Made by a program: the position numbers and the translations under genes. The notes below the pieces were generated by a model. It did no database searches. It was given only the letters and a program-made list of their open reading frames with translations, and was not told the DNA's origin. 64,000 bases of DNA from Anabas testudineus (lineage: Eukaryota > Chordata > Actinopteri > Anabantiformes > Anabantidae). Numbering within the stretch: the first letter of the stretch is position 1; each line of letters opens with the position of its first letter. Shown piece by piece: positions 51,606-64,000 of the stretch. The stretch covers positions 14,413,721 through 14,477,720 of the forward strand of contig NC_046623.1 of the NCBI RefSeq assembly GCF_900324465.2, given 5' to 3'.

Positions 51606-53854
51606 GGGGCAGAGAGGAAGTCTCAGGAAAATGCAACAGAACATTTTCTGTTGTTGCTGCCACTTTATTGTTTGGGACACTGGTAAAGAGACAAACGAGA
51701 TGCAGTCAAAGAGAGGCTAAACACACATACATGCCAGTGACAGTTCTTCTGCAGTATTGCTTGCAAAAGACCACATAGAGAACACAGAGAACACCCTCTA
51801 TTGTTTCATTGGTGCATATTTAATCATGACTTATTCTTACATTTACAGGTGAGCTTTCATCCAAACTACTGTAGCAGTGTTTATGGTATTTTTAGTTTGC
51901 CATTCACTCTACTACTTCTCTCAATTAGATAATTTGCAATGAGACATTGAGGGAGGATGAATCTTAATACTTTTGTAATCCTTTTAACTTTCCCCCTCCA
52001 ACCATTATAAGGTTGATATTTGTGGTTTAAATAACTCAGTCCCTCAGCGTCAGCAGGTTAATATGCAGTTCAGCTATAGGTTGTTTAATCCTAATTGGCA
52101 AATATGCACATGCTGAACATTATGTTGTCATTATGTTGACGTTGGCATTTAGCTGAAAGCACTACTGTGTCACAGTCAGCACAGTCTGTGTTGTTTACAG
52201 TAGGAATAGACAGTATAGTAAGGATGTGATGTCAACGTGAGTCAAATCACCATACTTATCTTTGAACACTGCTGTCCATCTGATTAGCTTCATCTCCCCT
52301 GCACACACAAACAGCATGACAGTGTAGTATATGGAGGTAATGTGTGGTACATCACCCGATGTGACATTTAATGACACTTGAACGTCGTGTAAAGCAGCGT
52401 TTATTATGCCGACATAGCAAAATACTGACACCAAGATTTCACCAAGTAGAAATAAAAATGATGACTGTACATGTGTATAATTATTTACAGGACAAAACAA
52501 TAAGTTTCTCAGCTGCTCTTCCTCATGTACAGTACATTCATTAGCATTCAATCTCCTGAGATTACTTGAGAGAACGGGCAAAGTGTTTGTCGTTTTCAAT
52601 TGATGTATTTGGAAATGCATCAGCTGAACTCTGCTACTACAATTTGACATAGCAGGCTTAAATTAACGCTCACACCCTCACATACACTCTGTCCTGTTTT
52701 TCCAGCTTTTCATGTTTGACCTTGGCTCCAAAATCCTTTTGATCGTAACGTAGACTCTTAGTTAAGAGGCTTGATGAGCTCTGGGACATAGAGAGATACT
52801 GACTTCACAGGTCGATCGTTGTTCTCCATGGTTTATTAGTCACGGTGCTGATGAGAGTAACACTGCCGCGATTTTCTATTATATCTCTCCATGCAGACCT
52901 TCATTCTTTGGTGCTTTTGAAAAAAGGAACAAATTAGAGACTTTTCCAGTGTCGCTCTCTTTGTTTACACAAAATTACAACATTTGACTGGGAACCGTTT
53001 TCTGTGTTTGATGTCAAACACGGTGCTGCGTGAAGTCCACATTTCCTGACAGTGATGGTAAAATGCACTGACATAAAGAACACTGCTAAGTCGCCATTTT
53101 TGTTTGACCTTTTTATTAATGTTTTGGTTGGGTTTTCTGTGCCTATAAGAATCACATGCATCACTACATTCTGTCTGTTCCACCTTTTCCCCCTTTACTC
53201 ATGAATTGATGTGGAGCCAAATGATGCAAATGTTGGATCCAAACTATTCAGAAAGCCAAGTTTAGTAACTTAACCAATGTGGGTAATGATGAAATATGGA
53301 AATTTACTCTAGCACTGCCTCTTTGCACAAACATGACACTTCAATGGACGTGTCACCTTTCTTGCGTCATATCCCTTTTCTTTCTTTCTCACACTTTGAA
53401 ATGTGAGAGAGAGAAAAGAACAATGACCTCATTCTGCCTGTAGGGTTTCCTAAATGTTGTTGAATGTAGATTATTTAACCATTTGCAAAGCAATAACATT
53501 GATCAGGAATCTCTACCTTTACAGTATAACTGTCACTTGATTAATAAGATAACTAATACTAGGTCTGGCAAGCTGCTGTAGACTAGTAGTGTCAGAAGCA
53601 TTCATCTCTTACAGTATAGACAATATGTACAATTCTAAGTGTTCAGTTGTGCAAGATGAACTACAGCCTATCATCATCTAACTGTCTTTGGCTCGGTGCA
53701 TATCCCAATGTAAGATAAGGGATACGACAAAGTTTTTAGACCAGTTGCTGGAACTTATCAAACTGAACTGAAGCTGACTGTGGCGGAGCACAGGCCTCGG
53801 TCTTTTTCACAAGTGTCCTCTCACTGTGCAGCAAAGCTGTGACCTCTCAGCAGG

Positions 53855-54916
53855 TTAAACAGCCACGTTGGCCAGTCTCGGGTCTGAGTCCTGCTCGTAG
53901 CGGTAATGGTAGACCTCCATCTGGTCTCGACACGCCTCTCTTATGTTGTTGAGCCACCGTTTGATGCCGCCACGGTTGAGGTACAGCACCATTAGGAACA
54001 CCACCCCGATCAGAGCCAACACGATGCCCAGGAACACGTACGAAACCGCCTCCAGGTTTTCGTTCATGCAGTCTACGCGGAGCTTCTCGACGGGACTCCC
54101 CCTCTTGTCCTCCGGCTCGCTGCACAGCAGACGTCCTGCATCCGGGCACTGGGATGAGTTCTTCAACCAGTAGTAAAATGCCTCCAGTTCGCAGTTGCAC
54201 CGAAACGGGTTTAAAGACAAGTAGACGCGTATGCGCCTCTGCTGGTACAAATTGGTGACATTTTCCCTCCCAAGTGTCTCAATGGAGTTATTTACAAGGA
54301 CTAACGCGTGCAGATTATAGATATCTAATCTCATCAGGGGTATAGACTTCAGTTGGTTTCCCGCTAACTCCAGTCTGTGAAGATTGCGCAAACTTCGTGC
54401 GCTGAGCGCATTTGAGAGCTGCGCCGCGACCGAAGGCAAAATTGAGTAATTTAGGTAAAGAGAGCGCAGCTCTGATAATCCATGGAAAGCCTCGGCTGAG
54501 ATAGACTCCAGCTGATTGTGGCTCAAATCCAACAAATGCAATCGGGGGATCCCGAGGAAGGCGTCGGTCTCGATCGCCCGTATCCCGTTATAGGACAGTG
54601 AGAGTGTCATAATTTCCAACTCCGTGCCATTGGTCATGAACGCACCGCGCTGTAAAGTTGAAATGTTTTGCCCCTTGAGTATGAGGGTGGACGTCCACTT
54701 CGGTATGTCCCCCGGCACCTCAGTGTCCTCCCCATCACGGCAGGTCACCGTCCCCGACTCTCTGGCACAGATGCAGGACGCCGGACAGGCATCATTCGTC
54801 CTGACAGGGGCGAACAACAAACACGCAACTGCAGCACAATACAAACACTGTTTCCAAATGGAAAAAAGACACTTTGAATCATCGGCACTGTGAAACATCC
54901 ACATCTTTCCCCTCAT
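53855..54916 (-). CDS. tpbgl: Trophoblast glycoprotein-family LRR membrane protein
   Basis: A 353-aa single-exon type I membrane protein. It has a hydrophobic leader at about 21-38, an LRRNT cap (C44, C48, C50, C59) and leucine-rich repeats at about 75-235 (LDLSHNQLESI at 129-139, LELAGNQLKSI). An LRRCT cap follows (NPFRCNC at 236-242, C257, C265, C283), then a transmembrane helix at 292-314 (YVFLGIVLALIG) and a short cytoplasmic tail. The TM and tail (YLNRGGIKRWLNNIREACRDQMEVYHYRYE...DPRLANVAV) match the TPBG/5T4 family very closely as I remember it; TPBG modulates Wnt signalling at the cell surface. Possible N-glycosylation sites are at 84, 96, 156, 209, 219 and 253. It is shorter than human TPBG (about 420 aa), with fewer repeats. 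The choice of tpbgl over tpbg paralogues rests on neighbourhood with coa4 and ORs. ATGs at codons 1, 5 and 7 are all possible starts. Confidence 0.85.
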   Translation of the reverse strand: MRGKMWMFHSADDSKCLFSIWKQCLYCAAVACLLFAPVRTNDACPASCICARESGTVTCRDGEDTEVPGDIPKWTSTLILKGQNISTLQRGAFMTNGTELEIMTLSLSYNGIRAIETDAFLGIPRLHLLDLSHNQLESISAEAFHGLSELRSLYLNYSILPSVAAQLSNALSARSLRNLHRLELAGNQLKSIPLMRLDIYNLHALVLVNNSIETLGRENVTNLYQQRRIRVYLSLNPFRCNCELEAFYYWLKNSSQCPDAGRLLCSEPEDKRGSPVEKLRVDCMNENLEAVSYVFLGIVLALIGVVFLMVLYLNRGGIKRWLNNIREACRDQMEVYHYRYEQDSDPRLANVAV

Positions 54917-55290
54917 TTAGTCTCAAACCAGGTGTGTGCCGATGTATGCTGCAAACAAGGCGACCGACTAGTATCCTCTCAGACATGTAAACTCGAATCA
55001 ATCCGACATCGTTTACTTTGAGCCATCAGAACAGGAGAGAGGCTCTGTCCACCGTCATCTCGGTGCTCCGCGTTGACGGCGCTGTCTGGAGGAAAGATGA
55101 GTTTCCGTTCAGATATTTACGCAGCGGAACGATGGACGAGTCTGACTGTGTGGAAATCTGCTGATCCGAGCTCCCTTGGTGGTATTTCTGACGCTTGTCA
55201 CTGAGAGCGAGGGAGAGAGAGGGAGGGAGAGAGACAGACAGAGAGGGAGAGAGGGAGAGGGATGCACGCTGCATCACAAGTCCTTTAATT
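54917..55290 (-). promoter_or_regulatory. 5' flank of the tpbg-like gene, with GA-rich tract
   Basis: More GC- and CpG-rich than its surroundings, for example 55040-55190, consistent with a promoter or 5' UTR. A purine tract (GAGAGGGA-type) at 55204-55261 lies just upstream. No TATA box is obvious. Confidence 0.4.
55204..55261. repeat. GA-rich simple repeat
   Basis: Imperfect GAGG/GAGA repeats over about 58 bp. Confidence 0.85.
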
Positions 55291-58200
55291 CATCACAACA
55301 TAGTTTATCATGATTGTAGTAACGTTAAGTTGGTGTGATCTTACAGGAGCTCTTCTCAGTATCACAGGCCAAGTAACGACGCCTTTCTTAATCAGAAGAG
55401 TTCTCTGTTGTGTTAGATATAATTGTGAAACCAGATTCTTCCAGTTTGAACGATAAATGACCTCATTTATTAGGACTAGATTGTTTTAGGATAATCTCAC
55501 TCCGAGACAGTTGGCTGTTTCCTTTCCACATCATGTTTCCATTATTACAGTCTTAATTTATGGCCTTTCACTGTATGTTTGCTGCAAATCAGCTGCTGTA
55601 ATTACACACTGGCCTGGAGTGGAGTCTGTTTAATGGGATCTTGGTCAGTTCTTTCTGACTTATTCCCTATTGTAAAGAAAGAAAGCTGATTTATAATGCA
55701 GTATACTCGTGTATACACACGCTTCTCCCAGCACTGTTCTGGACTGATCATCATCTTTCTCTGTTCATTACTAAACGGGAAACAAAGGGAGGAAACAGGA
55801 GTTTTAAGTTTAAGCCTGGAGGTAATGAGGCTGAAGTAAATTATACTCTATTTAAGCAATAGAGCTGAGGGTTTTGTTATGATGGCGCCATGTTAAAGCG
55901 CACCACTGAAGTTCCTGAGTGGAAACCACCATGATAACATTTCCACCATTCTTCCTCCCACAATCTTAGTTCTGTGCATTACAGAGTGTCTCGAGGGACA
56001 CATAAACAAGCCAGAAGCACAGACAGCTTATCAGTTTAATAAAGTATGTTAGTGGTCAGCGAGAGAGAGGTCTCATTTTAAGACTGAGAGTTAGAGGTTC
56101 AGCACCACGGATAGCTCCACAGATCACTTCCACACTTCAAAGTAACTCGATTTGTTGTTCAAGCCAACGAATGGGGAAGATGAAAGGAAGGAAGAAAAGA
56201 AAACAAATCTAACTTTAGCTGAGGAGCAAAGATCTGAAAGTAGGGTACAAGGAAAAAGTCAGACACAGCAAATATAATCAGAACTGTGGATAGCGTCAAA
56301 TGGCAACACAGTGCAGCTAGTTCTGACTGTAGAGAGAAAGTAAGACAGAGACTCAGAGCCATGGGTAGCACAGAAGATAGTTTAAAGAAATGTGAAATGC
56401 ATTATCCATTAGTAGATACTTATAGTAGATATTAGCTACAAAATACTTTTCACACTTGTCGCACTGAGCTAACCAAATTCCCATCAAATCCTTTGGGGTT
56501 CATACAACTGAGATTATGTAGTGCCAAGATGTCCTTATAGTCACATTGAGCACAGCTTTAAGAATATTTCACTCTGTCACACGTGTGCGTTTGCTGAGTT
56601 AGTGAGAACACACACATTATTTATATAGATGGAAATGTCTATGAAAATGTCATTCTCCTATTAATTGTTTGAGATCACAAACATGCCAGGCTAAGTTACA
56701 TACAGTGCAAGTATAGTATGTAGCTAAACCTATGTGGATGCCTTAAACATTACACACATTAAGTGAATCCATAACATAACTCGCCTGAACCCTTTTTCTA
56801 AAACAATGTGAGCATTAATCTGCTGTTAAAAGAATCCCCGGTTTCCTGGGCTCAAGATTTTGGAACTTAGCTGCAGGGATTTGCACCAATTAGTAAACTG
56901 GCTGTGCTGGGGAGGCAGATTTGGTCCCAGAGACGGGAGGAGAATGAGAAACGGAGACAGACGAGACAGAAAGAGGGAGAGATGGAAAACAGCTGCAGAT
57001 AAGCACAAAGACTCCTATTATTGTTGGGTTGTTTTGCCTATTAAGGTGTATAGGATAGTATTTCTTCCTCCTAACAAACAAGAGCGTCTCAGGACCCCTG
57101 TGTCTGCTCCGCGGGCGTCCGCTCTATCTGCAAGCGCAGGCAGCTGATTTAGTGTTTGCTGCTATTCACAGGCTGGTGCTGGGATATTGTTATGGTGCCC
57201 TCCTCGTGGCCTTCAACTTGACGCTGAACCTTGTAATTGATTTACTTCAGGCGGCCCATCTATATCTCCTGACTACAGTATGTGTGTGTGTGTGTGTGGT
57301 TTGTGGGTGATTTACCAGATTCCAATAACCTTGGCAGAGTTTCCCACTGTTATGCTCACGTGCATCTTTATTTCTGACAGCTCTGGTGCACATATTCGAT
57401 TTGCAGCGTCAACTGCTAATGTATGATACATTTTTTTGTGAGCTCTGTGTGGAGTCATGTGTCCACTGCAAACTACTTCTGCATTACACCTCATTACTCA
57501 TCATTCATTAACCTTGTAAATAGCCAACCTGGTCTTTACGTCATCCTACCTCCAGCTGACTCATGACTGACACATGCTGGACTTATTCATAATTTAATAG
57601 GATTCAATAAGACACATGTAAAAGAGGCAAGCACATAAACACCATAGAAACACTATGGAATCAGTGTTAAGTGCAAGTTTAGAGATTCCAGAAAGTTGAT
57701 ATTTCAGTACATGAAAGGATTAACTGCACTTTTATCATCTCTGTGATGCAACATCACGCTGAGAACACACTGCGAGAAGATACAACTCCCACAAAATAAA
57801 TCTGTAGCTTGCTGATGTTTTAGTACCTTTTATTGACTGGACCTCCCTGAAATGAATCTATATTTGCTGCACATCTTTGACGCTTCTCAAAGGAGTGTGT
57901 ATGTTTGAGTGCACTTTGACTTGCTGATTCTCTCTGTGAGATATTAATGCCTGAAACATGCAGGTTTTGGTTGGGATGATTTTAATGTGAATGTTAGATT
58001 ATTCAAATAATGCTCGAAGCTTCAGTTGGAGGTGTTTTATTACACTACATTATATTCTAAGGCATAAACAAGTCTGTCCTTCAGATCTTCCTTTTCAAAC
58101 TTCTCACATATGCAAAAACTCATTCTGCACTTGACATTTGGGAGATTAACATATTAAATGAAAATTGTTCAAATCTAAAGAATAAACTTTTCTGTATGTC

Positions 58201-61200
58201 TCTGTAGAGCTCATGAGACTTAGTAGCTCAGTAGCTCTATTCATTATAAAAGTGACCCAGTCAGCTTTTTACACAGATACCTTCTCATCCTATTGCTGCC
58301 CTCTAAGATGGGTAATATGGGACATTCTGTACTGCACTGGTGGCTCATGAGTAACTACAAATCCAAGTAAAATCTAAAACCTGAAGTCCATCTTGTAAAA
58401 ACAGAATAGGGTTAAGAAGCTGAAGGACTGTGTGTGCTCTTGCTGCACTGTCCTCATAGGCAGGAGGAATTCAGGGATCATTTATTTTTTCCTCCAGAAA
58501 AACTCCTGCACAAGTCCAGTAACGATAGTAACACATCACGCAACTCACTTTTTCATACTTGCTCTCCTTCCCATCCCAAATGCAGCCTGCACCTCTACTT
58601 GTCTGGTTTACCCCTCTCTCAATCTGTCCATCTGTCTGTCCACAAACCTGCTCCTTAAACAGTACTCCTCCACCAGATGAATAAGACATGAGGGGATAAG
58701 GGAGGAGAGGACAGAGGTGAAGAAGAAGTGAAGAATTGCACTGGACTCCAGTCTTGTGGGGATGGGGGTGTAAATGTATCTTGAGGAGTCGGTGTCACCT
58801 GTCCCAGCACCATTAATTAGTCATTTAGACTTGTAATGGAGTGCGCCACAGTCAGACATACACAACTAGCCAAACAAAGTCAAATCACTCAGTCAGAAGA
58901 TTTAGCTGTGGCTGCTGATCACTCGGTGTGCACAGTGTGCCACGAGTCATTGAGTCCATAACTTAACATGGCATATGATCAAACACATGTGGATGCACAT
59001 AAGGGTGGAATATCTTCTCTTTATTGGATTCTTGGATTGAAGGATCATGTGTAGGATAATTTATGATTTAAAACCAGCAATATTATTTAAATAGCATTTT
59101 ATCAGTGTGCAGAAAAATGGAATGCAAAAAGCAAGTTTGGGATGGAAATGGTGTAAAGAGATTACAAATCAAAGATGGCACATAAGACGAAGAATAATTT
59201 AAAACGATATCCACACTGTATACTGCACTGTATAGGCTATAAGTTTCTAACTTTATTATGGCCAACGCTCTTTATGTATCGCTGTAAAACCGTTTACATA
59301 AATAATCCAATGAGTGATATAATATTCCATTATTCATCTTACTCGCCCACCAAATATCCTGCATGTGATGAAAAGTTAATATTCTATTTCAAGGTTACAG
59401 ATGAATGATGTTTTTTAACCTTATAGTCACAGTGATGCATAAATTCATCATTTTTCCTATTATAGTCTTGAATGGAGGTATGCACCTTTTGATGTGAGGT
59501 ATCACATTCCCTTGGTATGCTGTAGTACTTACTGTACTTTAACTTTTGTAGTGTGGATGTCATATGATCTGAAAATCAATAGTTCAGAGGATCAGTGAAG
59601 ATCACATTCAAAACCTTTCCTCTCTAAACAGATATGAGACTTGATAAATCTTTGTGTGCAGGTAGTCTAACTGCACAAATACAAGTCATACTTCTTTGAT
59701 TATGATCCAAGAGGTGGTTTTTGTGTCCAGGAATTTTAAACGGTGTTGTTTAAAAGGTCTGATTTGTGCAGTAATGATCATATAACAATCAGGTGATGCG
59801 GATACTTGACCTGCTAAGACGAATAGAATGGATAGTATTACAAAGTGCCCAAGAGTGCCTCAAGGTTATGACACTACCTTGGTCATTAAATATTTTTGTA
59901 GCTACTGCACAATCATCTTGTTTATATCCTCTGAAATATACCCATAAGACACGAAGACTCAAATTCAGACCAATACAGTCTTGGAATTATGATTAATAAT
60001 ACACGTAAACAGTATTTATAACCCAAAAAAGTCATTTTATTGGTTTCACACAATGACGACAGGATTGGTTTACATCTCTTCCTGGTTTACAAAGAACATT
60101 AAGTCTCTAACAATCATGTATCAAACCAATGATATGGATACTTGGCTTGCAATGTCTCTGTTTAGATTGAATTACAAAACGGTTGATATCTGATGTTCAG
60201 GTGACCGCTGTTTGTCCTTCTGGCCGTCATTGACTGATGATACTGAGTCCCCCAATGGCAGTTAAGACACTCCTGCTGAAGGGTGAAGTGTATCAGTAAC
60301 ACCTTGGAAAGTGAACCAACAACTGCCTGAGTCGGGGAAGACGCTGGACTGCTGCCAGTCTTGTTAGAAGGGGTTAATCAGTCCCAGTGCTGGGCGATCC
60401 TGTTTTCAGTATACGGGTAAAATGCCATTTGTCTATTAGATAACTGATCCAAACATATTGCATTACATATTATCCTTCTTTGGCTGTTACAGAATGTCCT
60501 CAGTCAATCATTTGAGCTAGATAAGATTGTGTAGCTTGAACTGATGCACAGGGATGCTGTGATACTAAGTGCTTGACAGTGTCTAGTTTAAGTTTAAAAC
60601 TGGAGTCAGGATTAACACGGATCAAGGTCAGACTGTGGATCTGCGTTTGGTTAAAGTCGGAGTCAAGAGTTTGAATTTCCAGACATTGTAAAGGTCATCA
60701 GATAATGTTGTTGAAACTTTGGTTAAAACATTTTGAGATGCCGAGACTGGGCTATCCAGAAATCTCTGGTAATTCAAAAGGTGTGTCCTCACCACTCCCT
60801 CAACACCTGCCCCGAAAACACTGAAGGGCAAAGCAAATGATGATTTTAATGTTTAGCAGGTGCTGGATATCAGATTATTAGCCTCCATCCAACAGCTCTT
60901 CACAGTCAGGGTGAGCTTTCTAGGGCAAACCACTGCTGTTCTGCTCTGCTTCCAGATGGACACTGTGGAGCTGGATGACCAGAGGCTAGAGTCGAGTGCT
61001 CTTGCATCTCATTTCTTTAATAATTAATGTATTTGTGGCTGCTGAGAGATGTGCAATCTCCATGACTGTGTGTGGTGGAAGAGAGTAGTTATGAAAAAAT
61101 GTTAAATCTTAAATGGTTTCGTTTAAATACTGTTTAAAACTCAGACATTAAATTATCCAACATCAAAACAAACTTTTGATACTTGGCTAGCAAAATTGTT

Positions 61201-64000
61201 TGGATTTTTGGATTTTGAATGAACCAATCAGCTGACTTTGCTCATCAGGACTCAGTATTATGAATACATTTTTTTAAATCAAGCCCTCACAGGTGTTTGT
61301 TTTCTTGTGCTAACTTGTGAGTTTAAGCACAATTGCAGTAGGAAGACCAGGTTGAAAGACTAAATACCAGCAGGAAAGGCCAAGAATAATCCCTGCTGGT
61401 GTCCTTGAACACACCTCCAAATCCTTTACACATCTTTTGCAGTAAAAAGATAAAAGTAAATTTCCCTATGGAGTGTAATAAAGGGTCACATTACGGGGAG
61501 GGATAACTAATGAATGAGAAGCTTGCACACTCAAGGGAAAATGTCTTCATCATCCATCCATGTTTCACCACAGTGCTGAAAATACTTGTGCCATTACTGC
61601 TGAGAACAAAGAGAGACATCTGCTGAGGAAAGGAGGCGTGGATAGATGGACAGAAAGGAGATTATCTTACATTTATTATGGTGGAGCAAATGAAACGGTG
61701 GAGGTCATTATTTTTATCTGGTGATAAGAGAAAGGGGGACCTATTCTTAGCTTTTGGCTGGTCAGCAAGATAAATCTCCATTTTGTATGAGACTGTTTTA
61801 GAACCCCAAGTCTGACTTTCCCCAAACTGGTGCTTCATCGAATACACACAAAAGAAAAGGAAAATATATCTCTTTCTCCTCATATTGTTATTTGACTGTC
61901 AGAAAATAAACTTTTATAATAGTTATAAAAAAAAAAAAAAACATATTTAGTTCCCCAACGTTGACACCATAGAATATAAACCAAGTAAATAAATATATTA
62001 CGCCAACAGTGACTTTCTCCTCAATAAATTTTATTTGCTTTCTGAGGTTCAAAGGATGTCACCCAGGTTATTGTTCCCTGGAGTGGGATGAATAATGTCA
62101 GCAATGTTCAGCTTTCATTGCTGAGAACATCATTACAGGCGTCGGGGGGTGAAGGAAAAGCAACAGCAGCTCATCATATTGTTAGATGAAAGTGCGATGA
62201 CAGTGAAACCAAATTGATGTAAAATAAAAACCTCACTCTTGTATATATGAGCTAATTAAATTGTTGAAGATCTAACTGATAATAAAGCACAAACTTTGGT
62301 TCACAAGCTCAAAACTGAAGAAACAAGACAAAGCGGCTGCACAGTGCATGGTCACATCCATGATCTATAATGCTCATGCAACGCTAACGTGCTGATGCCA
62401 ACCATACATAATCTTCACTATGATCATAGAAGTTCAGCACCTCAGCATGATGAATTAATGTTCTCAGCTCTGAAGGTACCTGGTCATTAACAAGTCTCAG
62501 ACAGCTTGAGCTCCAACCTGATGATGGTTATAAAAAAAGTTAGTTATTACAGTTTTTCCTGAAGGGATCCTCACCTTGTCACTAAATGAAAAGTCAGGGG
62601 AGTGACCAGAGTCGTTAAGATTCATCACCTGTGCACCATTAATGTCTGTTCAAAATGTTGTGCCAATCAATCTAGTCATTGCTAAGCTATTTCCGAAAAT
62701 GTGAAAACTTTGATCAAAGTCAGGAGATCACAGGAGTCGGTATGATCCAGTATGCAATATCTTCAAGAATCTCATGGCAATTTATCCTGCAAAAAAAAAA
62801 AAAAGGTTAAAACAGCAGAAGATTGGATGAAGTTTAAGCAGAGGGATGGCTGGTGGGTCTGCTGGCCTAGCTGACCCTCACCTTGTCACACATCTCTCAT
62901 GCACACATAACAAATTTTGCAAACCCACTTCCACAGTCTAAATCATAGCAGTCCTCAGATAGCTATTTGTATTTCTAGCAACAATTTGGATTTTCAAATT
63001 GTAGCCTACAAACCTATAAAACTAATGAATGTTTCTATTTTTACTCTTAGAAATCAAGACCAAGCATTATTAAACTGTTTTAAATGCATCGCTGTATTTA
63101 AGATTCAGTTGTGAGTGACTATGATTTATAGTCAGTCATTTCCATAATAGTTGGTAATAACCTTCCCTGTGCGAGAGACTGATGGGGATTTTATTTTTAC
63201 ATGAGCAGCAACCACCATGGTGATGATGATCTGCATCATGTATCAGATGTCCTCTACTGTGGAGAGAGAGGCTGAAAGAGCAGAGAGGGAGACTGAGTAA
63301 AGGAACAACTGCACTTAAAGGCAGATGCAGACATTGGAGAGGTTGAGGGGGTCCGGGTTTGTGTGGAGTGAGGGGCTCATGTAACTGTCAGTGTGGAAGA
63401 AAACCAGCAAGAGGGAAAATTTGTTACAATAAAGCTGAACACGAGACCCTCCAAGGAGGTCTGCAGGGGAGAATCGTAGGTGCAGGTTGTTGAATGAGTG
63501 GTGAAAGCGAGGTTGTTAAGATTATTGCTTTGTAGGTAGAAAAGACACTGTCACAAATCAACAACAACATAAAAACTGTATAGGACGAAGAACTAAATGT
63601 GAACGTGACTGACCTACTTATTATTTGCGTCTATCTGAGTTTCTCTGTTTGACTTTTCTGTCTTTGGGACAAATAGTTTGGTACAAATGAATGAAATCGA
63701 CTGATGGTCACACCTGCACATCTGTGCATTTCCCAGGAATAAACAATGACAACACAAGTCAGCTAAGCTATTATCTCTGTGAGGTTATCAACAGGCAGCA
63801 TGCTAACATCCGCACAATGAAGAAGCTGACATCTGATGTTTAGCTGATATAATGTATACTTTGTTCACCGTGTCAGCTCGATTTTTTTATATGCCCACTA
63901 AAGCCAAAGTACAGCCGACTGATGGAGATGTTGTCACATTAGCAGGGTTTTGTTGGGACTGCTGTGCCTGAAGTTTCCAGGAGGACATTGCTTACTAAAT
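55291..64000. other. Intergenic region upstream of the tpbg-like gene
   Basis: No coding gene, RNA gene or clear transposon can be supported. It contains a (TG)n microsatellite at 57281-57298, poly(A) runs at about 61927-61941 and 62790-62804, and purine-rich stretches near 56930-56990 and 63260-63300. Short open frames overlap on both strands and lack motifs. Distal regulatory sequence for the tpbg-like gene is possible but cannot be seen from one sequence. Confidence 0.5.
57281..57298. repeat. (TG)n microsatellite
   Basis: Nine TG units. Confidence 0.9.

Larger units (their letters stand above)
50226..53854. other. Region downstream of the tpbg-like gene
   Basis: No gene supported. It includes the (ATT)n and (GGT)n microsatellites listed separately. 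A 151-codon minus frame at 52195-52650 shows no domain or signal and is probably chance. Part of this region may be the 3' UTR of the tpbg-like gene (minus strand). Confidence 0.45.

Noticed and set aside
52195-52650. 151-codon minus-strand open frame downstream of the tpbg-like gene
   Set aside because: No recognisable motif, and nothing suggests an exon; probably chance or 3' UTR.
53847-54200. 117-codon minus-strand frame overlapping the tpbg-like gene
   Set aside because: A frame-shifted shadow in the GC-rich coding region.
1-64000. CRISPR arrays, operons, tRNA or rRNA genes
   Set aside because: None is seen; the window is vertebrate nuclear DNA and the repeats are gene-family or transposon copies.

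Overview
This window is vertebrate nuclear DNA, almost certainly from a ray-finned (teleost) fish. It has AT-rich intergenic sequence, non-LTR retrotransposon fragments of kinds common in fish, and a dense tandem cluster of intronless-coding olfactory receptor (OR) genes whose sequences look like teleost type-1 (delta-like) receptors. No prokaryotic features are present.

Layout: (1) 1-1640 is a minus-strand LINE fragment running off the left edge. (2) 1.7-16.5 kb is a plus-strand array of six intact OR genes of one subfamily (331-335 aa). Each has a TATA box, and five have a short non-coding leader exon and a leader intron of about 80 nt. (3) 16.5-18.6 kb is the convergent junction, with a broken OR fragment. 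(4) 18.6-45.2 kb is a minus-strand array of a second OR subfamily: seven intact genes, one with a shifted N-terminus, one frameshift pseudogene, one pseudogene cut by a LINE, and a small relic. These have a different shared promoter and leader exon with a roughly 140-nt intron. (5) The mitochondrial assembly-factor gene coa4 (42.9-43.1 kb) sits inside the minus-strand OR array. (6) 45.2-53.8 kb is gene-poor. (7) 53.9-54.9 kb is a trophoblast-glycoprotein-family leucine-rich-repeat gene (tpbg-like). (8) 55-64 kb holds no gene I can support. From memory, COA4, OR2AT4 and TPBGL lie near one another on human 11q13.4, so this looks like a conserved neighbourhood in which the OR locus expanded in fish.

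The ORs would act as alternative odorant GPCRs in olfactory sensory neurons, normally one per cell. The most interesting structure is non-coding. Each array has its own repeated promoter/leader-exon cassette. Two plus-array cassettes are orphaned, with no OR behind them. A roughly 150-bp element recurs upstream of several minus-array receptors, with two blocks at constant spacing (66-70 bp), TAATTA homeodomain-type sites and, in some copies, an Olf/Ebf-like site. I found no previously unknown gene system; these repeated regulatory cassettes and the duplication history are what deserve follow-up.
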